A stretch of DNA of 29,847 nt, taken from positions 1 through 29,847 of the forward strand of contig JAUUNK010000041.1 in the NCBI GenBank assembly GCA_030844565.1, written 5' to 3'. The notes under the pieces are model-generated. The model ran no database searches. It was given only the letters and a program-made list of their open reading frames with translations, and was not told the origin of the DNA. Origin of the DNA: Bacteroides ovatus (GTDB lineage: Bacteria > Bacteroidota > Bacteroidia > Bacteroidales > Bacteroidaceae). The position numbers were made by a program, and so were the translations under genes. Below are positions 8,298 to 14,242 of this stretch, piece by piece (position 1 is the first letter of the stretch; each line of letters opens with the position of its first letter).

Positions 8298-8384
8298 ATA
8301 ATAAAAACATTCAATCTATCACTTTTCTCGATATTTTTCTAATAAAAGAGAGATTTATCTGCTAAAAGGCATAAAATCCCCACA

Positions 8385-8416
8385 ATTGCAAACAGATTTG
8401 TGCTATAATATGTTTT
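8385..8416 (+). promoter_or_regulatory. Putative promoter of the amylase gene
   Basis: ATTG (8385-8388) and TATGTTTT (8409-8416) are separated by 20 bp. They approximate the Bacteroides -33 TTTG and -7 TAnnTTTG boxes with one mismatch each. The expected start near 8423 gives a leader of about 19 nt before the ATG at 8442. Confidence 0.4.
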
Positions 8417-8441
8417 CTAATAATTAATAAAACCAAGAATT

Positions 8442-9887
8442 ATGGAAAACGGAGTTATGATGCAATATTTTGAATGGAACCTCCCGAATACTGGGAAACT
8501 ATGGAAAAAATTGAAGGATGATGCCGCACACTTGCAACAATTAGGGATAACTGCTGTGTGGATTCCACCTGCCTACAAAGCTACCAAGCAGAAAGATGAA
8601 GGATATGGAACTTACGACTTGTACGACCTCGGAGAATTTGACCAGAAAGGGACTATACGTACCAAATACGGAACCAAACAGGAACTAAAAGAAATGATTG
8701 AAGAACTCCATAAACATAAAATCAATGTTTACCTTGACGCCGTAATGAACCACAAAGCTGCTGCTGATTATACTGAGAAGTTTCTTGCCCGCGAGGTAGA
8801 CCCGCAAGCAAGAGACATTCCTCTCAACGAGCCTTATGAGATAGAGGCATGGACAGGCTTCAGTTTCCCCGGTAGAGGCGACACTTATTCCACTTTCAAA
8901 TGGCATTGGTATCATTTTTCCGGAACCGATTATGATGTCTCACAAAAGAAGAAAGGCGTGTTCCAGATAGTGGGAGAAGGAAAAGGATGGAGTCAGGGAG
9001 TGGACGACGAGAACGGAAACTATGACTACCTGATGTTCTCCGACATCGATTTGGACCATCCCGAAGTAGTGCAAGAACTGCAAAACTGGGGTAAATGGGT
9101 TTCCCATGAACTTAACCTGGATGGTATGCGCCTGGACGCCATCAAACACATGGACGACCAGTTTATAAAGAAATTCCTCGAAGCCGTGAGAGCAGACCGG
9201 GGAGAAAATTTCTATGCAGTGGGCGAATACTGGAAAGACGACATCGAGTCTCTAAAAGAATATCTGGAACGGGTAGATTATGAAGTGAGCCTCTTTGACG
9301 TGTGCCTACATTATAATATGTATAAAGCCTCCGACGAAGGCGCCGACTATGATCTGACGCAACTGCTGCAAGACACTTTAGTAGAACATTTCCCCAATCA
9401 AGCAGTGACCTTCATAGATAATCATGATTCCCAGAAAAACAGTTCCCTCGAATCCCAGATAAAAGATTGGTTCAAACCCTCCGCCTACGGGTTGATTCTG
9501 CTGATGAAGAAAGGATACCCGTGCATCTTTTATGGCGATTATTACGGAGTAAGTAGAAAATCTTCCCCTCATCGCATCATTCTTGACATACTTCTGGATG
9601 CACGGCAGAAGTATGCTTACGGAGAAGAAGACGACTATTTTGACCATCCCAGTACCATAGGTTTTGTACGTCGGGGAGACGAAGCGCATCCCGGTTCTGG
9701 GCTCGCCCTGCTTATCTCCAACAGTGAAGACGGCACTAAGAAAATGTTTGTAGGCGAAGAACGCCAAGGCGAAGTGTGGCATGAAATTACAGGGAACATT
9801 TCCGATACGGTTACCATTGACGAAGAAGGCTATGGAGATTTCCGCGTTTCAGGTGGGAAACTGGCTGTTTGGGTAAAAAAAGAATGA
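8442..9887 (+). CDS. Cytoplasmic alpha-amylase, GH13 subfamily 5 type
   Basis: A 481-residue glycoside hydrolase with no signal peptide or lipobox (MENGVMMQYFEWNLPN). It therefore probably acts on internal glycogen or imported maltodextrins, unlike the secreted Sus-type amylases of Bacteroides. The fold markers are VYLDAVMNHKA (first conserved region), GMRLDAIKHM with nucleophile Asp232, AVGEYW with acid/base Glu262, and TFIDNHDSQ with Asp329, so all three catalytic carboxylates are present. The overall pattern and length resemble E. coli AmyA and bacillary liquefying amylases. It is a single-gene unit between the divergent threonine operon and radA. The exact product length (maltohexaose or other) cannot be read from the sequence. 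Confidence 0.92.
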   Translation: MENGVMMQYFEWNLPNTGKLWKKLKDDAAHLQQLGITAVWIPPAYKATKQKDEGYGTYDLYDLGEFDQKGTIRTKYGTKQELKEMIEELHKHKINVYLDAVMNHKAAADYTEKFLAREVDPQARDIPLNEPYEIEAWTGFSFPGRGDTYSTFKWHWYHFSGTDYDVSQKKKGVFQIVGEGKGWSQGVDDENGNYDYLMFSDIDLDHPEVVQELQNWGKWVSHELNLDGMRLDAIKHMDDQFIKKFLEAVRADRGENFYAVGEYWKDDIESLKEYLERVDYEVSLFDVCLHYNMYKASDEGADYDLTQLLQDTLVEHFPNQAVTFIDNHDSQKNSSLESQIKDWFKPSAYGLILLMKKGYPCIFYGDYYGVSRKSSPHRIILDILLDARQKYAYGEEDDYFDHPSTIGFVRRGDEAHPGSGLALLISNSEDGTKKMFVGEERQGEVWHEITGNISDTVTIDEEGYGDFRVSGGKLAVWVKKE

Positions 9888-9951
9888 CTCCAGACATCCT
9901 GTTTCAAACGCATACCAACTATTTACCCATTACAAAGCGAACTTATTAGTA

Positions 9952-10040
9952 TTTGTTTTGCCGGCTGAACAGATTTTATCCAAATTTGTTTTGCCGACGG
10001 AACAAATTATCCCTATTTTTGTACTTTATAGCGAACAAAT
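9952..10040. repeat. Three 23-bp dyad-like repeats at 33-bp spacing upstream of radA
   Basis: Units lie at 9952-9974, 9985-10007 and 10018-10040. Each begins TTTGT and ends GAACAAAT (GAACAGAT in the first); the first two also share TTTGTTTTGCCG. In the second unit the ends form an inverted repeat ATTTGTT...AACAAAT. Starts are exactly 33 bp apart, about three helical turns, so all would face the same side of DNA. The third unit overlaps the putative -7 box. This looks like an operator array for a dimeric regulator; the protein is unknown. Confidence 0.6.
9990..10021 (+). promoter_or_regulatory. Putative radA promoter
   Basis: TTTG (9990-9993) and TATTTTTG (10014-10021) match the -33 and -7 boxes of the Bacteroides primary sigma factor with a 20-bp spacer. 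The start near 10028 gives a leader of about 139 nt. The 33-bp-phased repeats overlap both boxes, so binding there would be expected to block or shape transcription. Confidence 0.6.
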
Positions 10041-10166
10041 AAAGGCATGGGACATTAATCAACAAATATAAAAACCATTAGCTACTACATCAACCATGTG
10101 TACCCGAAGTTTTAATAAATACAATCAATGGGTATTTGGATTCTTATATTAATGAAGGAATAAAAA

Positions 10167-11534
10167 ATGGCAAAAGAAAAGAATATATATGTATGCAGCA
10201 ATTGTGGACAGGAATCGCCCAAATGGGTAGGCAAATGTCCATCATGCGGAGAATGGAACACTTACGTAGAAGAAATTGTGAGAAAAGAACCGGTCAACCG
10301 CCGACCGGTATCTGGCATTGAAACCCAAAAGCCCAAACCTCTTGCACTTAGCGAAATACAAGCGGATGACGAGCCGCGCATTGATATGCATGATGAAGAA
10401 CTCAACCGAGTGCTTGGGGGCGGACTCGTACCCGGGTCGCTGGTGCTGATAGGCGGCGAACCGGGAATAGGCAAATCCACCCTCGTCATGCAGACGGTAC
10501 TTCGTATGCCCGAACGCAAAATACTTTATATCTCCGGCGAAGAGAGCGCCCGCCAGCTGAAACTGCGTGCCGACCGCCTTGCCCAGGTTTCCAGCGATTG
10601 CCTGATTGTCTGCGAGACCTCCCTGGAGCAAATCTACGTACACATCAAAAATACCCAGCCGGACTTGGTTATCGTCGACTCCATCCAGACTATCTCCACA
10701 GAAAACATCGAGTCTTCTCCCGGAAGTATTGCCCAGGTACGCGAATGCTCGGCATCTATCCTGCGCTTTGCCAAAGAAACGCACATCCCGGTGTTGCTCA
10801 TCGGTCACATCAATAAAGAAGGAAGCATTGCCGGTCCCAAGGTACTGGAACATATTGTAGATACCGTACTTCAGTTTGAAGGAGACCAACATTATATGTA
10901 CCGTATTCTACGTAGCATCAAGAATCGTTTCGGAAGCACAGCCGAGCTCGGCATCTACGAAATGCGGCAAGACGGACTGCGACAGGTCAGCAACCCATCG
11001 GAACTCTTACTGAGTCAAGACCACGAAGGTATGAGTGGCATCGCCATCGCTTCCGCCATCGAAGGAGTGCGTCCATTCCTCATCGAAACACAAGCACTCG
11101 TAAGCTCTGCTGTCTACGGAAATCCACAGCGCTCCGCCACCGGTTTCGACATCCGCCGTATGAATATGCTCCTGGCGGTACTCGAGAAACGGGTAGGCTT
11201 TAAACTGGCACAAAAAGATGTATTCCTGAATATTGCGGGAGGATTGAAAGTGAACGATCCGGCCATTGACCTGTCCGTAATCAGCGCCATCCTTTCCTCC
11301 AATATGGACGCCGCCATCGAACCGGAAGTCTGTATGGCGGGCGAAATCGGTTTGTCTGGCGAGATACGTCCGGTGAACCGCATTGAGCAGCGTATCGGAG
11401 AAGCCCAAAAGTTAGGATTCAAACGCTTCCTCTTGCCGAAATACAACCTGCAAGGACTCGATACAAAGAAAATAAAGATAGAACTCGTACCCGTAAGAAA
11501 AGTCGAAGAAGCTTTTAGAGCCCTCTTTGGATAA
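10167..11534 (+). CDS. radA: DNA repair protein RadA
   Basis: A 455-residue protein of normal length for RadA/Sms. Its N-terminal zinc finger has Cys10, Cys13, Cys24 and Cys27 (YVCSNCGQ...GKCPSCGEW). The RecA-like ATPase has Walker A GEPGIGKST (97-105) and Walker B LVIVDSIQT. The RadA-specific KNRFG motif is at 252-256, and the C-terminal Lon-protease-like domain includes GGLKVNDPAIDLSV and GEIGLSGEIRPV. RadA is a DnaB-type helicase acting on recombination intermediates and D-loops. The start ATG at 10167 puts the zinc finger at the usual position. An FAD-dehydrogenase gene follows after 35 bp, probably in the same transcript. Confidence 0.97.
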   Translation: MAKEKNIYVCSNCGQESPKWVGKCPSCGEWNTYVEEIVRKEPVNRRPVSGIETQKPKPLALSEIQADDEPRIDMHDEELNRVLGGGLVPGSLVLIGGEPGIGKSTLVMQTVLRMPERKILYISGEESARQLKLRADRLAQVSSDCLIVCETSLEQIYVHIKNTQPDLVIVDSIQTISTENIESSPGSIAQVRECSASILRFAKETHIPVLLIGHINKEGSIAGPKVLEHIVDTVLQFEGDQHYMYRILRSIKNRFGSTAELGIYEMRQDGLRQVSNPSELLLSQDHEGMSGIAIASAIEGVRPFLIETQALVSSAVYGNPQRSATGFDIRRMNMLLAVLEKRVGFKLAQKDVFLNIAGGLKVNDPAIDLSVISAILSSNMDAAIEPEVCMAGEIGLSGEIRPVNRIEQRIGEAQKLGFKRFLLPKYNLQGLDTKKIKIELVPVRKVEEAFRALFG

Positions 11535-11569
11535 AAGCTGACAGACAGAAAAAGCTATAACACCACATT

Positions 11570-13201
11570 ATGATACAAGAATACCAACTACGCGTATTAC
11601 CCGAAATAGCCGCCAATGAGCAGCGGTTAAAAGAATATCTTTCCAAAGAAAAAGGCTGGAAAACGGGCGACATCACCGCCACCCGTATTCTGAAACGCAG
11701 CATCGATGCCCGCCAACGCACCATCTTTGTCAACCTGAAAGTAAGGGTATACTTCAATGAACTCCCCACGGACGACGAATATCAACATACTATATATAAT
11801 AAGGTAGAGGGAAAGCCCCAGGTGATTGTTGTAGGAGCCGGTCCGGGAGGATTGTTTGCTGCCCTGAGATTAATAGAACTGGGCTTACGCCCCGTCATTA
11901 TAGAGAGAGGAAAAGATGTGCGCGAACGCAAAAAAGATCTCGCTCAAATCAGCCGCGAACACACCGTAAACCCGGAATCAAATTATAGCTTTGGCGAAGG
12001 CGGTGCAGGCGCTTATTCTGACGGTAAGCTTTATACCCGAAGCAAAAAGAGAGGCAACACGGACAAAATCTTGAATGTATTCTGTCAACACGGAGCCTCA
12101 ACTTCTATCCTCGTAGACGCCCACCCTCACATCGGCACGGATAAGTTGCCCCGTGTCATAGAGAATATGCGCAACACCATTATCCAATGTGGCGGAGAAG
12201 TGCATTTCCAAACCCGGATGGATGCAATCATCATCGAAAATGGAGAAGTAAAAGGAATACAGATCCAGACAGGAAAAACTTTTCTGGGCCCCGTGATACT
12301 CGCCACCGGACATTCGGCAAGAGACGTGTATCAGTGGCTGGCCGCCAACCAAGTGACCATCGAAGCCAAAAGCCTGGCAGTAGGCGTACGTCTTGAACAT
12401 CCCGCCCAGTTAATCGACCAGATACAATATCACAACAAAAACGGACGGGGAAAATACCTGCCCGCCGCCGAATATAGTTTTGTCACCCAAGTAGAAGGAC
12501 GCGGTGTATACAGTTTCTGCATGTGCCCCGGCGGCTTCGTCGTCCCCGCCGCCAGCGGTCCGGAACAAGTGGTAGTAAACGGCATGTCTCCCTCTAATCG
12601 CGGCTCTCGATGGAGCAACGCGGGACTAGTTGTTGAAGTTGAGAGGGGAGAGTTGGAGGAAGTTGAGAGTGAGGAGAGGATGATGGAGGAATTGTTTGCT
12701 ATCAACCCACTTCTCAAAAACTCTCAACTTTCAACTCTCAACTCCCAACTCTCAACTCTCAACTTCCAAAAGGAGTTGGAAAGACAGTGTTGGTTGCAGG
12801 GAGGAAGACGGCAAACGGCGCCGGCACAGCGGATGGTGGATTTCACTCGAAAGAAGCTGAGTTATGATTTACCGGAGTCTTCTTATAGTCCCGGATTGGT
12901 ATCCTCACCGCTCCATTTTTGGTTGCCCGAGTTCATTAGTAAGCGTTTGGCACTGGGATTTCAGCAATTTGGACGGAGTAGTCACGGTTTCTTGACGAAT
13001 GAAGCGGTGCTTATCGGAGTGGAGACACGAACATCTTCTCCCGTCCGCATCCTTCGGGATAAAGAGACTTTACAGCATGTGACGGTGCGGGGATTGTTTC
13101 CTTGCGGCGAAGGTGCAGGATATGCTGGAGGTATTGTTTCTGCCGGAGTGGATGGAGAGCGGTGTGCGGAAGCAGTAGCGGGATATTTAGGAGTTTCTTG
13201 A
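11570..13201 (+). CDS. FAD-dependent dehydrogenase (COG2509-like) carrying an in-frame repeat insertion
   Basis: A 543-residue flavoprotein. After a family-typical N-terminal region (about 1-80) comes the dinucleotide-binding motif VIVVGAGPGGLFAALRLIELG with the acidic strand end VIIERG. Other marks are GEGGAGAYSDGKLYTR, LATGHSARDVYQWL, GGFVVPAASGPEQVVVNGMSPSNRG and the C-terminal GEGAGYAGGIVSAGVDG, which closes the FAD site. The substrate is unknown; the family is annotated only as NAD- or FAD-utilizing dehydrogenases. Residues about 356-400 are unusual: a low-complexity Glu-rich stretch, then NSQLSTL repeats translated from a dispersed DNA element (12634-12767). The frame stays open and the conserved LERQCW...GGRRQTAPAQRMVDF resumes, so the protein may still work. 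It follows radA by 35 bp. Confidence 0.88.
   Translation: MIQEYQLRVLPEIAANEQRLKEYLSKEKGWKTGDITATRILKRSIDARQRTIFVNLKVRVYFNELPTDDEYQHTIYNKVEGKPQVIVVGAGPGGLFAALRLIELGLRPVIIERGKDVRERKKDLAQISREHTVNPESNYSFGEGGAGAYSDGKLYTRSKKRGNTDKILNVFCQHGASTSILVDAHPHIGTDKLPRVIENMRNTIIQCGGEVHFQTRMDAIIIENGEVKGIQIQTGKTFLGPVILATGHSARDVYQWLAANQVTIEAKSLAVGVRLEHPAQLIDQIQYHNKNGRGKYLPAAEYSFVTQVEGRGVYSFCMCPGGFVVPAASGPEQVVVNGMSPSNRGSRWSNAGLVVEVERGELEEVESEERMMEELFAINPLLKNSQLSTLNSQLSTLNFQKELERQCWLQGGRRQTAPAQRMVDFTRKKLSYDLPESSYSPGLVSSPLHFWLPEFISKRLALGFQQFGRSSHGFLTNEAVLIGVETRTSSPVRILRDKETLQHVTVRGLFPCGEGAGYAGGIVSAGVDGERCAEAVAGYLGVS
12634..12767. repeat. Heptanucleotide inverted-repeat element inside the dehydrogenase gene
   Basis: The left arm (about 12634-12675) holds GTTGAGAG-type units. 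The right arm (12721-12763) is nearly pure CTCAACT heptamers. They are inverse complements and could form a hairpin. The same heptamers flank the thrA-apgM gap at 5526-5620. Because the unit is 7 bp, three units make 21 bp, giving the 7-residue peptide repeat NSQLSTL. The left arm, whose perfect repeat would contain TGA in every frame, is interrupted by extra G residues that keep the frame open. Confidence 0.8.
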
Positions 13202-13223
13202 TTGTTTTTTTAGTTAATACGAT

Positions 13224-13460
13224 ATGAAAAAGTTTTTCTTAGTAGTAGTAGTATGTGTTGTAGCAGACCTTGCTTCCCTCAAGGCGCAAGAAGACCTAAA
13301 GTTATCAATTATGTATGGTTCTTAGTGGCTAGACACTGAATATAATATTATCCGTATGTGTGGAGAAAAAGAAATAGATCCGGAGATGAAATCTGAAATT
13401 CTTCAAAAGATTCCTCATTATTTCATTGTGGAAATAAAATTAGAGAAAATAAAAAAATGA
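13224..13460 (+). pseudogene. Small exported-protein gene interrupted by one in-frame TAG
   Basis: The frame begins MKKFFLVVVVCVVADLASLK, a plausible signal peptide, and continues to codon 33. It then meets TAG at 13323-13325, and the same frame reads on for 44 further codons (WLDTEYNIIRMCGEKEIDP and so on) to TGA at 13458-13460. The last codons overlap the ATG of the LuxR-type gene (ATGA at 13457-13460). An undisturbed gene would encode about 78 residues translationally coupled to the regulator. Either it is a recent nonsense pseudogene or only the short 33-residue product is made. I do not recognise the protein. A sequencing error at one base is also possible. Confidence 0.5.
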
Positions 13461-14053
13461 ATAAGCCTGAAATAGCGATAGTGGAACCAAACACATTGAC
13501 TGCCATTGGTCTGAAAGGTATTCTTGAAAAGATAATTCCTATGGCAATCATTCGCACTTTCCACAAATTCAGCGAACTGGCGGACGACACGCCGGATATG
13601 TATGCTCACTACTTCATTTCTGCACAAATCTGCGTGGAGCATACTGCTTTCTTCCTTCCCCGAAAGAGGAAAACAATTGTGCTTGCCAGCGGCAGTCCCC
13701 AGTTCCAACTTTCGGGTATACCTGTGCTCAACATATACCAACCGGAAGAAGAACTGGTGAAAAACATATTGAAACTTCATCAACATGCCCATCACGATGG
13801 ATACCCGGTGAAGAACATGCCTATCCCTGTGCCGACACCTCACCAGGAACTTCTTTCTACTCGTGAAATCGAAGTCCTCGTCCTGATTACCAAAGGACTT
13901 ATCAATAAAGAGATTGCCGACAAACTGAATATCAGCCTGACTACCGTCATCACTCACCGCAAAAACATCGTAGAGAAATTAGGTATCAAATCGGTGTCCG
14001 GACTGACTATCTATGCCGTTATGAATGGATATATAGAGGCGGATCGCATTTGA
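13457..14053 (+). CDS. LuxR/GerE-type transcriptional regulator with degenerate receiver domain
   Basis: A 198-residue DNA-binding protein. The C-terminal GerE helix-turn-helix (about 131-195) is clear: LLSTREIEVLVLITKGLINKE, then IADKLNISLTTVITHRKNI and a final KLGIKSVSGLTIYAVMNGYI. The N-terminal 120 residues resemble a response-regulator receiver in size and in the opening strand (IAIVEPNTLTAIGLKGIL). The expected phospho-Asp region reads HYFISAQ with no Asp, and no partner kinase is adjacent, so control by phosphorylation is unlikely. The ATG overlaps the stop of the broken upstream ORF. The TonB receptor gene follows, with a 20-bp palindrome at its promoter that this regulator could bind (inference). 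Confidence 0.85.
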   Translation: MNKPEIAIVEPNTLTAIGLKGILEKIIPMAIIRTFHKFSELADDTPDMYAHYFISAQICVEHTAFFLPRKRKTIVLASGSPQFQLSGIPVLNIYQPEEELVKNILKLHQHAHHDGYPVKNMPIPVPTPHQELLSTREIEVLVLITKGLINKEIADKLNISLTTVITHRKNIVEKLGIKSVSGLTIYAVMNGYIEADRI

Positions 14054-14068
14054 GAGAATGTTTTCTCT
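14053..14068 (+). terminator. Weak hairpin after the LuxR-type gene
   Basis: AGAGAA and TTCTCT (14053-14058 and 14063-14068) form a short AT-rich stem over the stop codon, with a four-base loop. No long U-tract follows, so it is at best a weak terminator. Confidence 0.25.
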
Positions 14069-14172
14069 TAAAGTCTGCCATTCTAAAGCAGCCTCTTTCC
14101 TTACTAATATTAAAGTTTGATTTTGAATAAAATCGTACTGCAGTGTCGAGAGAAAGAGCCACTATATACAAT

Positions 14173-14192
14173 AATCCTCATAAATGAGGATT
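14173..14192. promoter_or_regulatory. 20-bp perfect palindrome at the TonB-receptor promoter (putative operator)
   Basis: AATCCTCATAAATGAGGATT has 8-bp arms around a 4-bp centre. It overlaps the -33 element of the putative receptor promoter by three bases. Its length and symmetry suit a dimeric LuxR/GerE-type regulator, and such a gene ends 120 bp upstream. I see no second copy in the window. Confidence 0.5.
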
Positions 14193-14221
14193 GCCTAAAT
14201 CAAAGAATTCCCCTTACTTTG
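14190..14221 (+). promoter_or_regulatory. Putative promoter of the TonB-dependent receptor gene
   Basis: ATTG (14190-14193) and TTACTTTG (14214-14221) are spaced by exactly 20 bp. Each has one mismatch to the Bacteroides -33/-7 consensus TTTG and TAnnTTTG. Transcription from about 14228 would leave a short leader before the ATG at 14243. Confidence 0.45.
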
Positions 14222-14242
14222 CAGCCAACAAACCAACTGCAA

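Noticed and set aside
8442..9887. Possible polysaccharide utilization locus around the amylase and TonB receptor
   Set aside because: There is no SusC/SusD pair, the amylase lacks an export signal, and the receptor is not of the SusC type and lies over 4 kb away behind unrelated genes.
10098..10154. 18-codon frame (MCTRSFNKYNQWVFGFLY) before radA
   Set aside because: It has no biased amino-acid content and no visible pairing structure to suggest a leader peptide, so chance is the simplest explanation.
14117..14242. Upstream start for the TonB receptor
   Set aside because: It would bury a clean signal peptide 42 residues inside the protein and would place the putative promoter within the coding region.
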